NCBI GenBank assembly: GCA_036936605.1
Contig: JAUPFV010000002.1
Span: 320,742,893-320,806,892 of the forward strand
Direction of reading: 5' to 3'
DNA from: Limnanthes douglasii subsp. nivea
Taxonomy: Eukaryota > Streptophyta > Magnoliopsida > Brassicales > Limnanthaceae
DNA: 64,000 nucleotides
The translations under genes and the position numbers were made by a program. Below the pieces are notes generated by a model, which had not been told where the DNA came from, made no database searches, and saw nothing but the letters and a program-made list of their open reading frames with translations. This document shows positions 12,655 through 24,064 of the stretch, one piece after another. How positions within the stretch are numbered: position 1 is the stretch's first letter; every line of letters begins with the position of its first letter.

Positions 12655-13883
12655 TTTTTCTGGAAAAATAATTGAACCTCACCTTTGACTTCACAAATTT
12701 CTCCACTAGCAGTCTCAGTATGGGACTTCTTTGGAGATGAGATGTCACCAAAGTCTTTAGGATCATAATACATGGTGTCTGTAGCCCCGCAATCAACGAT
12801 CCAATTCATTGATTTCCGAAATCTTCTGCCTCCAAGTTTTTCATAGGAGTTTGCCGCCATTCCTCCAAAACCAGTGCCACTTCCTTGCCCATTTTTAGTT
12901 GGATCTTCACCGCCACTTGTAGACGAAGACCGTTTTACATTAGATCTAAAATGCAAGTTATTTTTCTCCTTATGACCGGCCTCCCACCATTCTGGATAGC
13001 CAACCAGCTGGAAACATATCTCTTTACTGTGTTTCTTCATCACACAATGAGTTCAATACAACTTGGATTTATCTTCTTTCTCTTTGGATCAGAATTTAAA
13101 CCTTTGTGAAGAATCTTTAGCAGCCAAACCCATTCCAATTTCAATCGAGTGACTATCAGAAGAACTTGATTTTAGTATATTAAGCCTGGCTACTTCCCTT
13201 CGTATTGTAGCATATGCTGTTTCCACGGAAGGAAGAGGATCCTTTTTTAGGATATCTCTCTTGATTGGTTCCAGCTTGTCATTAATCGCCATTAGCAATT
13301 GATAGAGTATTTGTTCTTGAGTCTTCTTATTGTAGGTCTGAATGTCTTCTGGGTCTTTCATAGGGTTCGGACCTCGCTTATCTATAGACATCCATATGTT
13401 CTGTAGTTTGTTCCACAAGTCTTCTAGTGTATATGACCCTTGCCTTAATGAATTAGCCCTCTTATGAAGGTCAAACACATGTAACAAATCTGTATCAGAA
13501 CCGTATGTGGTGGCTAACCCATCCCAGAGGGCTTTTGCAGTGGGATATTGCGAGATATTATTCACCAAGCTGGATTCAAGATTCAGGATAATCCATGTGA
13601 AAACACATTGATCATCTTGTTCCCACCTTGTATATTTGTTGTCAGGTTTGGATGGAAGTGTCGGCTCCCCTGTAATGTGAGAAACTCCCCTCCTTCCCCC
13701 AATTTCTTTTTTCATCAAGTTTTCCTATAGGGCATAGTTGTCACCACTGTGTTTAATCCTTAGGGATAAATTCTCGGGATTAGTTGTTTGTTGTTTTGTT
13801 CCGATACCATTTCTCAGAATGGAAGCAATCTACATTTTTAATTCATCAGGGATTTGACTGACAACGACTTCATTGCCAGCCAT
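12612..13883 (-). pseudogene. Copia gag and protease
   Basis: The likely gag start codon is at 13883, 39 bases after the primer site. The frame has TAG stops at 13832 and 13727 and two more near 13090 and 13050. The capsid part contains the UBN2-type sequence KALWDGLATTYGS. It is followed by a zinc-knuckle remnant (KHSKEICFQLVGYPEWW) and the protease motif WIVDCGATDTM, where copia proteases usually have DSGA. Protease and integrase are in different frames. Confidence 0.9.
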
Positions 13884-13921
13884 ATTTGTTGAGGATGTTT
13901 AGAATTCCCAGAATCACACGT

Positions 13922-13933
13922 GCTCTGATACCA
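13922..13933 (-). promoter_or_regulatory. Primer binding site, tRNA-iMet type
   Basis: On the minus strand TGGTATCAGAGC directly follows the LTR, the usual plant copia primer site complementary to the 3' end of initiator tRNA-Met. Confidence 0.93.
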
Positions 13934-14110
13934 TGTTAAACAACAAAGAGAGAAGTAGCCGCAGGAGGTGGCTAGGGTTTTGTGTTTATTAGAAAATGTT
14001 CCTTTTTGTATTGAACTGTTTTTTATATTAATAAATCCAAGTAAGGCTCTCAATATATAGAGAACTTAGAGGCCTATAAAAGGAAACATAATACACTGAA
14101 TATTCTAACA
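13934..14110 (-). repeat. 5' LTR of copia element 1 (177 bp)
   Basis: On the minus strand it begins TGTTAGAATATTC and ends with TTTAACA immediately before the primer site, so it has TG...CA ends. It includes CCTTTTATAGGCC and CTATATATTG stretches that could hold a TATA element. No second LTR exists, so neither a target duplication nor an age can be read. Confidence 0.8.
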
Positions 14111-15729
14111 ATATCCAAACATGACAAACATTTTTAATACTATGCAGCGTGAATGTGTTACATGCTCGCGCACTAAAAACATGTTATTGCGTGAATATTC
14201 TAACAATTATATTATCTTAAATCTCAAATTTAAGTACTTTTTAGTTAGGTACATAGGAAAAAGGTGGGTTGGAAGTTTTATTTTATTGGTTAACATAGAA
14301 AAGTGAGTTACTATCTGAGGAAGCTCCAAAGAAGATATATAAGAAGTTATAGTGATAATTTTGAACCAAGATACACCCATGTTGGGTAGGTCACCATTTG
14401 GTTCCACATTTATAGTATCCTTAATATTTGTATCTATAGTAAGAAGTACTCGTCAAATAATTATGATAGCATTTGAAGGATCATCATTAACGATAATAGG
14501 AGGTTCGAAAGTGGTTAAAGAGTTAACACAATATTCGATGGTGACAACCACATCCTCCTCCACATTAACATATTTCTAAAAAATTTAGACAACTAAGGTA
14601 TTTAACGATTATGTGGGTTCACCCAATACAATATCATATCCCTTAAAAACTTCAAATACAGTTTTTTCACCAACGTACAAATTAATTCTTTGTAAGATAA
14701 AGAACTTACAACCTTCAAAATATCTTTGTCTATATTTTGTGAAAAAATGAAATGAAATAACTTATTACAATCTCATTTGGTGTCACCTTAGCAAAAACAG
14801 TTGTCATATATCTCATAACTTGCAAAATGAGGCTTATGCATAAACTATAGCAACCTTTCTAAATCTTTCACTTCAAAATCAGGGACTCATTTCGCTTTAT
14901 ATTTATCACAAATAACATCTCTTTTATATAAAACAAGATAAATAGTGCTCATGGTAAATAAGTAGAACCCATCCATATTGACAAAGTTATGTACTTTAAA
15001 AGAGCATGCAAAGGAAGAAAATGGCAGCATTTGTTAATTAACGGTATATCATCTTGCTCATCTTTCACTTCTTCCTTGATAATATTAGGACAAGGCCCGT
15101 GTTTATTGCCTAAGATGATAACACTCACAACAATTTCTTTGCTAACGTGACGAGCCTCAATTGCGACCTTTATGGAATCTGAATAAACATAAGATATTTT
15201 AATTGAACTTCAGTCTTTCAATTTTCTAAATACTTCCATGTTGAAAAGACACTTTCAACAACCTTTTCTTTTAGAAGTTTTGTCTTTATAATCTTCTTCC
15301 TCAAATATTGATTTTCTAAATCCTTCTTCATCGGAGCTGGTTTTTTTAGATTATCTCCCTTAAGGGATGATCAAATAGAGAAGTCATCTTGCACAAAAAT
15401 AGTTGAGCATAGCCCACTACAGAAATATTCCTTGGTCATAAAAATTAGAAAGAGTAGGGATAAGAAAACTTGGGAGCCTCAGCCATCATTTGAGTGTACT
15501 TGATGCAAGTATAATTTTCTATTTTGCAATCAAAAGGAAACCTAATAATGAGAGCTAAGAATAAAAAAATAACATAAATATTAAAACACATGAGAATGAG
15601 GGAAATTTACACTTGGAAACCCAATATCGGTTGATAAGCCGATTTTTTGTTCCATGTTTGGTCTTCAAATTGTTAGATACAAAAATAAATTTATCTTTCC
15701 ATACATTGTTATACATACATTGTTATACA
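14111..15729 (-). other. Unclassified region with degenerate minus-strand coding-like sequence
   Basis: I do not recognise a gene. On the minus strand there are partly open stretches, for example about 15390-15240 (Lys-rich, LKEKVVESVF), about 15185-15000 (VAIEARHVSKEIVVSV) and about 14580-14210 (NVEEDVVVTIEYCV; EPNGDLPNMGV). They are separated by stops and frameshifts. The sequence immediately to the right (15730-16080) matches the region downstream of integrase in the Tat-like relic at 38915-39290. It could therefore be the pol-to-LTR part of a Tat-type element, where some members carry an antisense gene. Domain assignment would need a profile search. Confidence 0.25.
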
Positions 15730-16505
15730 ATCAAGAAGTATAAAAATGGATGGGTCTATTGGTCAGACACCTTAACAAGAACAAGGAATTCTATTGTAAA
15801 TAAATATTAAAAACACCTCTTGATAATATTATAGCTGAAAGAAAATGACTCTAGCAATTAGAAACAATTTGGCTTCGACAAGTATTTATAATTTCAAAAA
15901 CTATGAATGCTTGGAGCGAGAGGAAATTGAAGCTCATAAATGAAGACAAAAATTAAAAAAAAAACTTCATATTCACCAGTGTCGAAGGAAGTTTCTCCAT
16001 TTATACAAAACCTAATATCTACATTATGTGGAATAGCCCAAACGACGAGTTTTACCCATTAATCATTGGTTAAATAACTATATGAAATCTCGAAGATACT
16101 CTTCATCCGCATTTCGTCCAGAGATTCATATTCAGCTTTTGACAAGGCAGTTAAACTTAATGGAACGTGTAACTTCAAAATTAAGAGATGATCGGGAGAC
16201 AACCAGTCATCATTTAAAAAAGCATGGACAAATAATATTTTCAGTGGTGATACTATTTACAACTAAGGGCATTGTTCATAATTATGAAAACAATTAATTC
16301 GTCACATCGATACTGCTCACTGTTGCGGTGATTTTAAAAAACAAATCTTAAAAATCTAGTTTAGATATAGTAAATGCTTACTTAGTTAGAAAACCAATAA
16401 CTACATCTTAGATTTTTATTTGATTATATGGTAATCATAGTTTAATTAATGATTAAAATTTTGAAAATAATATATATATATATATATATATATATGATTA
16501 TGTTG
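15730..16505 (+). repeat. Chimeric relic: Tat 3' region joined to block B end
   Basis: 15730-16130 matches 38915-39290 ('aaaccttaacaa', 'attcaccagtgtcgaagg', 'ctcttcatc'). From about 16138 ('tgacaaggcagttaaac') the sequence instead matches 4960-5290 of block B, including the AT run. The joint is a direct fusion of two repeats that are kilobases apart elsewhere in the window. Confidence 0.75.
16470..16495. repeat. (AT)n microsatellite
   Basis: Alternating A and T, homologous in position to the runs ending B1 and B2. The chromovirus LTR begins about ten bases further on. Confidence 0.9.
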
Positions 16506-16874
16506 TGATGTAGACAGATTAGAGCTAGAATTTATGAAGACAGGCGATCACCCAAAGAATGCTGCGAATTGACAGTTTCAGAGCTCTTGGTGTCCGATTT
16601 TGACCCACAACACCTTATTTCGAAGCGAACAACACCACGCGTTGAAGTCACCAGCTAGGCTCGTGACATATGATGTTTTTTTTTGACATTCGGAGTCGTT
16701 TACTATTTTATTTTGAATTTTTATTACTTTTGAGCATTTTTGGTATTTTCGTATTAGGGTTTTCATTCGAACCCTTATTTAAATAGACTTTGTTTACGCT
16801 GTAAGGGAGTTAAATTTTGATAAAGAAAATTAGGGTTTCTCCTATATTGGCTTCTCTGCGTTTACTCTGTATCA
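16506..16874 (+). repeat. 5' LTR of the chromovirus-like element (approximate ends)
   Basis: It begins where homology to block B ends ('gattatgttgtga' then TGTAGACAG) and ends at ATCA before the primer site. It contains TATTTAAATAG at about 16776, a possible TATA element, followed by a pyrimidine-rich leader. There is no partner LTR, so the left boundary rests on the end of homology only. Confidence 0.55.
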
Positions 16875-16877
16875 TAT

Positions 16878-16895
16878 TGGTATTAGACACAGGCA
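16878..16895 (+). promoter_or_regulatory. Degraded primer binding site
   Basis: TGGTATTAGACACAGG resembles the iMet site TGGTATCAGAGC with several transitions. Its position between the LTR and gag is as expected. Confidence 0.65.
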
Positions 16896-16908
16896 GTCCT
16901 GCGAGATT

Positions 16909-17849
16909 GTGCGAGGAAGACCTAGAGGTCGCAGCGACGTTTCTTTGGAAGGAGATGCGGGTGATTTTAGAGATCGCGAGAATACTAATATGCGCCGTCA
17001 TGTCAAGTATCTTGCCCGTCAGATGGCTGAACTTACAGCCAGGCAACCCGGTGTGGAGGTTGAAGGTCCCAATAACCTTTTTGGAGAAAGGCCAGAACTG
17101 GACGCTTATCTGGACCACCACTAGGAGCTTGGATTTAAGGTCAAAATTCCTGACTTTGATGGTGGCCTTCGGGTGGAGGTGTTTGTTGATTGGTTATCCC
17201 AGGTTGAGGAGGTGCTGGACTTCGAGGAATTTCCTGAGGAGAGACATGTTGCTTGGGTTACCATCCACCTGCGCGGCAGGGCACAAGCTTGGTGGCAGCA
17301 GGTGAAAAAGATCCGTGCGCCTGAAGGCAAGGAGCAAGTACATAGTTGGGAGAAGTTCAAGAAGAAAATCCGCAAGGCATTCGTACATTACCATTTCGAG
17401 CGAGAATTATTCGAGCGTTTCCAGAATCTTCGTCAGGGACCACGCTCTGTGGACCAGTATACGGAGGATTTCTTTCAGTTGCTTGCTCGTACAAATATGA
17501 ACGAGTCAACACATCAGCGGGTATCCCGCTATATTGGGGGGTTGCGGCCTCAACCCCTTGATGCGTTGAACATGTTCGACCTATTGTCTGATTTGGAAGC
17601 TCATCAACGTGCCCTCTAGGCAAACAAACAGTTGGCTCGACGGACCTAGATTGGCGTACGAACTGGTGCTCCTATAGGGACCTTAGCGCCCGCACCAGTT
17701 CCCCGTCCAACCCCTGATCAGACCCCTCCTGGGCGCGGTGCGACCAACCATTCTGCTGGTAAGTTACGTTGCTTTGGCTGTGGTGAGTTAGGGCATGGTC
17801 AGGTAGAGTGTCCGAATGCTACGGGTGCTAGGGTCTTTTCTCTCACGAG
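16909..17849 (+). pseudogene. Chromovirus-like gag
   Basis: One frame from 16909 encodes an Arg-rich start (RGRPRGRSDV; the initiator position reads GTG). It continues into the retrotransposon gag domain with the motifs KIPDFDGGL, AQAWWQQVK and SWEKFKKKIRKAF, then a CCHC zinc knuckle CFGCGELGHGQVEC at 17770-17811. TAG stops interrupt it at 17122, 17617 and 17647. A frameshift lies between 17811 and 17850. The 17617 stop sits where a glutamine codon is expected, which fits C-to-T decay of CAG. Confidence 0.88.
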
Positions 17850-18374
17850 GTGTTTGAACCCGCCCCCATTGTTCCTGATGGTCTCCCGAAGTTTGATAGA
17901 TATGATGATGATGTGACTGAGGTCGCGGAGGAGGTTGTGACTGGTAATGTTGGTGCAGTTTTGATGGTACGACGTACTTTTCTTTCCCCTCGTGTTCCTG
18001 ATCAGAGTGACTGGCTGGGGAAGAACGTGTTTCAGTCCACTTGTACGATTGGCGGTAAGGTGTGCACCTTCATTATTGATGCTGGTAGCTGTGAGAATGT
18101 AATTTCTAAGACAGCGGTTTCGAAGCTCAGGCTGAAATCAGAATAGCACCCCAAGACATACAAGTTGGCCTGGCTGAGTAAAGGTTCTGATATCACTGTG
18201 TCTCAACGTGTGCTTGTATCATTTTCTGTAGAACAAACATACCGTGATGAGTTGTTTTGTGATGTAGTGCCTATGGACGCTTCTCACTTATTGCTTGGCC
18301 GCCCTTGGCAGTATGATTTGTCAGTTGTGCATGATGGTCGTGCGAATACTTATTCATTCTTTTTTTGGGGGTAA
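17850..18374 (+). pseudogene. Chromovirus-like aspartic protease
   Basis: The frame encodes TFIIDAGSCENVIS at about 18066-18107, the retropepsin active-site segment with DAG in place of DSG or DTG. It then continues to CDVVPMDASHLLLGRPWQYD near 18255-18315, the conserved C-terminal protease segment. A TAG at 18144 and a frameshift near 18360 interrupt it. Confidence 0.88.
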
Positions 18375-19150
18375 GAAGATTGTTCTAGTGCCGTCAAAGC
18401 CTCGGTCCCTCAACATTGGCTCTGGTCCTTCCACAAAAACCTTGCTGTCCCGTGCTCCTTTTCAGGCGGCCACGGAAGAAGCTCGTGTGGTCTTCTTGTT
18501 GTTTTTTGATCCTGCAGTGACTGATTCTCGTGCAGACCCTAGCCCTGTAGTTCAGTCTCTTTTGCATGAGTTTGCAGATGTGTTTCGTGAGACTTTGCCC
18601 CCCGAATTACCTCATCTGAGGGATATTCAACATCAAATCGACCTAGTTCCTGGTGCTGCTCTCCCAAATCGGCCCCAGTATCGCATGAGCCCGAAAGAGC
18701 ATGAGGAATTACATCGACAGGTGGAGGATTTGTTGGCTAAGGGGCATGTTAGAGAAAGTCTCAGTCCATGTGCAGTTCTGGCGTTGCTGACACCGAAGAA
18801 GGATGGTTCCTAGCGTATGTGTGTGGACAACCCAGCTATAAACAAGATCACTGTTTGCTACAGGTTTCCTATACCTCGTCCGGATGATCTTTTAGACCGG
18901 TTGGGTGGTGCTTCTGTGTTTAACAAGCTTGATTTGAAGAGTGAATACCATCAGATTCGGATTCGTCCTGGTGATGAGTGGAAGATGGCGTTTAAGATGC
19001 GTGAGGAACTGTTCGAGTGGTTGGTGATGCCGTTTGGCATGTCTAACGCACCGAGCACTTTCATGCGTGTCTTGAATCAGGCATTGAGGCCTTTCATCGG
19101 TAAATTTGTTGTTGTTTACTTCGATGGTATTATGATCTATAGCGCTAAAC
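18375..19150 (+). pseudogene. Chromovirus-like reverse transcriptase, truncated
   Basis: The linker contains LLHEFADVF and NRPQYRMSPKE, followed by VLALLTPKKDGS. A TAG at 18811-18813 replaces the tryptophan of DGSWRMCVD. The palm continues with [13 protein letters not shown] and [15 protein letters not shown]. The active-site box reads YFDG (19117-19128) instead of YFDD, so the second catalytic aspartate is lost by a single A-to-G change. The frame ends a few codons later at the junction with the next repeat. Confidence 0.9.
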
Positions 19151-21880
19151 ATATAAAATACTAAACCGAGACATGTGTTAAGCTTGAACATGTGTTAAGC
19201 TTGAACAAGTGATGTGTTAAGATGGGCCTTAACATATAAAATATTTTGATGATATGTTGGTAAAAATCCTTCATATAGAAAATCACTTACCATACTAAAC
19301 CGAGACATGTGTTAAGCTTGAACAAGTGAACCGTAAATTGAATCCAAAAAATTTCACCTCTGGCGTACGGTTCGATAAATTCTTGGATTACATGGTGAGC
19401 GAAATAATAACTAAAGAAAATTCCTAATAGGAAGATAAACACTTAATAGGTTCTTGGCAAGATCCTGAGATAAGTGTCACTTCTTTCAAGTCATGAGAGA
19501 ATAAGTAATGTATGAATGAACCATATAATATTATGAAGAACTCAATAACATAAAGATGTTTTAATCTTCCTCAAAGGTGTTAAAGAAGCCTCAGTGACAC
19601 GAAACCTTGTATATGTACCTCGTACTGTCAAATTATATGCTAAGTGTAGTGCTACTAAGAGAAGAAGGAAGGAAAGTGTAATATAGTATACTATGTAAGT
19701 AAATCTTTATTACCAACTGAAACTAGACATTTACAATGAGATAACCTTATTTTAGCACTAGTACTTGCAGTTAGGAAAATGATACGATATTTCCAAGAAC
19801 AAATAACGGTAGTTAGAACTTATTATCCCCCTGGGAAATATGATACAAAACCCTGTTGTTTCAAGAAGATAGACCAAATGGTCACGAAAATGAGGGGATT
19901 ATAATTTTTATGTTGAACTGAAAACGAAAATCAAAGCCCAAGCGTTGGAAAATTTGTTTATAAAGTTCGAGTCTGAGAGACAATTTTTTCCAAAAGAAGC
20001 GTCTAAAGATACTTGTAAAGTTATTATTGATGAAGAAAATAATAATCAAGGCTTTTGGCCAATCATATATCCAACAAAGAATATCATAAATCAATCCATC
20101 AATTTTTAATTTCAAACATCTAATAATGAATTCGAGTATGAAGTTCCAATTGCAAGACTCCGATTAGAAAAAATATCTATGGAGCTAGGAGAGTAGATCT
20201 ACTAACTAATTCTTAATTATATGTGAGCCATGCATCAAGATAGTCGAAGCAAAATACGATAACATTATTAAGTACTTGATAGACTTATAATCTCTAATTA
20301 GTAAGTTCGAGCAAGTGGAATTTAAACAAGTCCGGAAAGTTGAGAATTTAATAAACGACACACCCACATGTTTTGTATGGACATCTACGGCCGCAGAAAT
20401 AATCCTTCAGGAAAATCCATCTATTACATTACCAAACCATTTCATGTGGACGTTCACGTCCACAAGAGTAATAATAATACTAGGTGACAAAAGAGAAGAA
20501 AAATATTGGAGAACACCAATCAAGAAGTACATGATAGAAGGAATAATCATTGACGATAAAAGAGAAGCACGAAAGATAAATATGAAGTCAACAACATTTG
20601 TTTGGACTTTGGACATACTATACAAAAGAGGGCTAACTAAGACATTACTCTAATGCTTAGGTATATATGAAGCAACTTTTGTTGTCCAAGAACTACATTA
20701 TACCGAACGAAGCATTTATTATGGATCTAAGACGCTCTACTAGAAGAATCCTAATTGAGGGATTTTATAGCAGACAATACGGAAACAAAAATAAAAGTTA
20801 AACACTATGACACATACCATCTATTCACAAACTCTTTACAAGTCCCGTTAATACTACTTTAGATAATAACCGAAGCAATCCCATAAAAAATAGGGTTTAA
20901 ATATTGTGGGATCCCTACCAATAGCTTTAGGAGGAAGAAATTTTATATTGGTTCTCCTAGAATACTTCTTAAAGTGGGAGAAAGAACGTTCACTAATGAA
21001 TATCATGAAAAAATAGGTAATAACTTTATTAAAAATAAATGTATGTTACAGGTTTGGAATTACAAAGTCATCACTAATGATAATGAAATTTAGTTCCATA
21101 AAGACAAAGTCAAAAGGTTTTGTTCTCAAACTCGAATAAAACAATAAATTTATTCCTCTTTCTATCCCAAACCAATGGTCAAGTTGAAATGAACAACAAG
21201 ACATTAACAAAGAGTTCAAAAATATTTTGGAATATACCTGGAACCTGGTCTAATTTCCTTCAAGAATTCGTACGGTTATACAAAACCACATTTAGAACCG
21301 TAATAAAAGAAATGAAAATTTTCATGTTATATGTATCTAGAACCAGTGGTGCCAGCTAAAATAGGTATCTCATATACCATGGAAAAAATGTATGATGAAC
21401 GAGGCAATGCACAAGTCCAAAGTTCTAAGGTAGAATTAATTAAATAAAGAAGATTCAAAGCACATATGTGATTAGAATATTACAATGCGTTCATGAGGAA
21501 TAGATACAATTCTAAAGTGCGATTTAGAAGTTCAGAACCATGAAATAATGTGTTACAGAGTTTTCCTTCACACTAAATATAACTGGCTTGACAATTTGTA
21601 TCTAAATTGTGAGCGTTCTTTAACGGTTGAAGCCATAACGTACAGAATATTGGATGGAAAAAGGAAACCAAAATCTTCGACCCTCAAATATTTAGGGCTT
21701 AAAGCTCGACAATAGTTCTTCATACTCAAGCTTTTAACTAACAACTACTTGTAAAACATATGTTATACCAATGGGGATATACTATTTCCTCTTTTGGTGG
21801 TGCGAGAAGTTATTAAGCATGCACTCGACATTAATAAAATGTTTTCGTGCCAAAAATTTAATCTCATTTTATATGCTCTC
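19151..21880 (+). pseudogene. Tat-like Ty3/gypsy pol relic Z (RT end, RNase H, integrase)
   Basis: The stretch is homologous to 36020-38880 and 50500-53010. It reads, with many stops, as the end of reverse transcriptase (DDMLVK-like residues at about 19245, then RKLNPKNFTSGVRFDKFLDYMV), an RNase H part (LTTEIRxxQLRxPYFSTSTCS-like near 19700-19900), and an integrase remnant. The integrase remnant is the clearest: QTNGQVEMNNKTL at 21175 and TWSNFLQEFVRLYKTTFRTV at 21245. YIDDMLVK-type RT is typical of the Tat branch. Gag and protease are missing because a chromovirus fragment replaces everything to the left. Confidence 0.7.
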
Positions 21881-22714
21881 AAAAGCATAAAATATTAAAC
21901 AAATGCCAACAAGCCAAAATATGGGACCGGAGGCTTTTTAAACTCTAACACAAGTCTTAGATGATAAAAAAACCATTCTTTATAAAATAAAATGCTCCAT
22001 AACACTGAAGCTTAATAAGGTCTCTAATAGTAGCAAGTCTCAACAATAACTCTTTTAAAAATAAAGTAATCCATCAGAGACATTAAAGGCTTTATAAACT
22101 CTATAATAATGACAAAGTCTGAAATGATAAAAAATTTCCTTGTTTTCATTCTATTCAAGAAGGCTGCAATATATGCACTATCCTTAAGTATAATCGTTAC
22201 TATATTTATACATAGTCAAATGGAGAAGGAACCACACCTGCAGTAACTGTGTGCCAGATCAGCCAACGTAATTGATTTTTGCTTGTCGCAGACCTGCAAA
22301 TCCAGTACAAAATCTTAAAACTAGAGCATATTTTTCATATTTTAGTCATATGCTATGGGTTACTTCAACAAATGAACTCTACCTTGCGCATTCGTGCGTA
22401 ACCATAAGATCCATGTTAGAGAAAAATATAAAAAACAAGGTGGTTAAATATCTTCATGTGTGTATATATCTCTGTAGTTAGAAAATTTTTAAAAAGATAA
22501 TTAGGTTTATTCTTCGATGACCAATATTCTGATACTTTAGGAGTTTTTTATGTCCATTCCCCAATCCAGTATCCAGTCACTCAGTTGTTATGAAATGAAT
22601 CTCAACTCTGGAGAATAATGTATTCTGAAAAACAATAGCAAATACTCTATCTGCATGCAAGACTAGTCAACTTTTCCCTTAAACATGAAAATGAACGGAA
22701 AAATCAAACCAACT
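21881..22714. other. Intergenic, no supported gene
   Basis: Low coding potential. Two imperfect direct repeats of about 45 bp occur around 21930 and 22088 ('ggctttttaaactct' and 'ggctttataaactct', each followed by 'gatgataaaaaa' or 'gaaatgataaaaaa'). The segment 22135-22185 resembles 53400-53455 beside the CACTA relic. The minus strand at 22200-22290 contains a splice-acceptor-like TGGATTTGCAG followed by a short open stretch. Confidence 0.4.
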
Positions 22715-22960
22715 TCAAGCCTTCAAGAAAATTAAAATTTCAGGCTGCGGGGCAGCCAATGTGTGTCCCAAAATCTATTAGCAAGTACACAGACAAGAAA
22801 AAGGAGCTTTACAGTTAAAAGGACAAACCTGTGTTAGTCCTCCACTACCACCAACACTACCTCCAGTTAAAAGCATGGAGACAAGAGATGTAACAACACC
22901 ACCGGTTCTACCCAGGTCAATCCATGCACCTGTACTTGTATTTCTTATGTAGCAACAAAC
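22715..22960 (-). CDS. Possible terminal exons of an unrecognised host gene
   Basis: The minus strand has an open stretch from about 22955 to 22829 (GAWIDLGRTGGVVTSLVSM, then a Gly/Ser-rich turn ending in GGLTQ). It is followed by a GT...AG segment at 22828-22775. Joining across it keeps the frame and continues ILGHTLAAPQPEILIFLKA to a TGA at 22715. Against it: the inferred intron is only 54 bases, shorter than usual in plants; the upstream exon start is not fixed; and I do not recognise the protein. It lies in the least repetitive part of the window, upstream of which (to the right) the copia element is inserted. Confidence 0.3.
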
Positions 22961-23734
22961 ATAATATCCTACAAGCATTAACTCTATCATCTTCTTATCT
23001 TTTGAATCATTAACACTATCATCTTCTTATCTTTTTAATCGATTCCCTAAATTACAAGCAACAAAGATGAAATGCGAGTGATTTGGTTTAATTATAATTT
23101 ACATATAAATCATACAATTAGGAAGGTTGTTTCACAAGAGTGTTCTAGAAAAGAATTCGTCTAAAACCAGGAGTATAAATCAAATTCTCATTTGATTCTG
23201 GATCAAATATAGGAGTATATCTACAAAACAATACCATAGGCCATCTCGGAACTTAATCAGAATGCAAACAATTGTTAACAATTTAAACATAATCAAAATG
23301 CAAAACCGTATTTAATAAATTCCAATTATTTGGTTATTAGAGTTAATAGAATTCCGGATAATAGATTAGTAGATTTAATAGAAAATAAACTTGTCTTACA
23401 GGCTGCTCGCAGTTCTAGATTTAGCCTAGGTTCTGCCAATCAGATTTGTCAGCTTGTTCTCACTTGGAAACCTACCTTCCTTTAATTTACAGAACACATA
23501 CGAATTACAAATGATAGACTTTATAACATTTAAAGAAGATTCACGGCAGTTCCTCCACCGAAAAAAATAATTTAATTTATTTGAAACAGTACTAACTACG
23601 CACAACCTTCTCGTTTGATAAAACAAGTAATATCTAACTCAAATCGAGAAATCGTACTGTATCCATACTCAAATCCAAGATGATTGTTCAACTACCAAAT
23701 CTGAATTTTTTTTTCGGAGGGAATCCGCAACCCG
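22961..23734. other. Low-copy AT-rich flank of the copia insertion
   Basis: No repeat from elsewhere in the window matches. A 67-codon minus-strand open stretch (23626-23426) is the only one and lacks recognisable motifs. It could be leader or intron of the possible gene at 22.7-23.0 kb. Confidence 0.4.
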
Positions 23735-23739
23735 CTAGA
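23735..23739. repeat. Target-site duplication CTAGA, left
   Basis: CTAGA precedes the 5' LTR and recurs at 29094-29098 directly after the 3' LTR. Confidence 0.95.
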
Positions 23740-23886
23740 TGTTGAAGGAAAGACAGATGTGAAGAACAATGGCTTCACTCGAGAAAAGAAGAAGAAGAAA
23801 GAAACTGAAGAGAAGAGAGAAGAGAAGGTGGTGATAGAGACAGAGAAGAGAGAGACTCGATCAGTGAGTCGAGATTGTGTCTGAAA

Positions 23887-23930
23887 CATGACTAAACCCT
23901 AATTGGTGTAGCAGACCGGGTTTAGTCATG
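23887..23930 (+). promoter_or_regulatory. Perfect 13-bp inverted repeat in LTR U3
   Basis: CATGACTAAACCC at 23887-23899 and GGGTTTAGTCATG at 23918-23930 are exact reverse complements separated by 18 bases. The 3' LTR has the same structure at 28765-28808. Because it lies upstream of the TATA box it would be transcribed only from the 3' LTR copy, in the 3' end of the element's RNA. Confidence 0.85.
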
Positions 23931-24064
23931 GACCAGATTTGGGCCTCCAAGTTTGCCTAGTCTATGTGAGCATGGATCAGATTACAAACAGTCAAAACCC
24001 AAGTCCATTAGAATAAAACAGTGTGTATTTACAGTTATCCTTGTAGCCAAACAAAGTGTAACAA

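Larger units (their letters stand above)
9498..14110 (-). mobile_element. Decayed Ty1/copia retrotransposon 1, 3' LTR missing
   Basis: On the minus strand the order is LTR, tRNA-iMet primer site, gag, protease, integrase, reverse transcriptase, RNase H, which is the copia order. The 5' LTR and primer site are at the right end. The left end stops just after RNase H, with no polypurine tract and no second LTR, so the element is truncated at its 3' side. Several in-frame stops and at least two frameshifts make it inactive. Confidence 0.93.
16506..19150 (+). mobile_element. Truncated Ty3/gypsy chromovirus-like retrotransposon
   Basis: Order on the plus strand: LTR, degraded tRNA-iMet site, gag with CCHC knuckle, protease, reverse transcriptase. 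It stops inside reverse transcriptase at a junction with another repeat. RNase H, integrase, chromodomain and 3' LTR are absent. Its base composition is visibly more GC-rich than its surroundings, suggesting later arrival than the AT-rich relics. The protease signature GSCENV and LGRPWQYD with an iMet primer site points to the chromovirus branch; the exact clade is not determined. Confidence 0.88.

Noticed and set aside
22135..22185. CACTA sequence near 22.1 kb because it resembles 53400-53455
   Set aside because: Only about 50 bases match, without coding content or terminal repeats; too little to call a CACTA relic.
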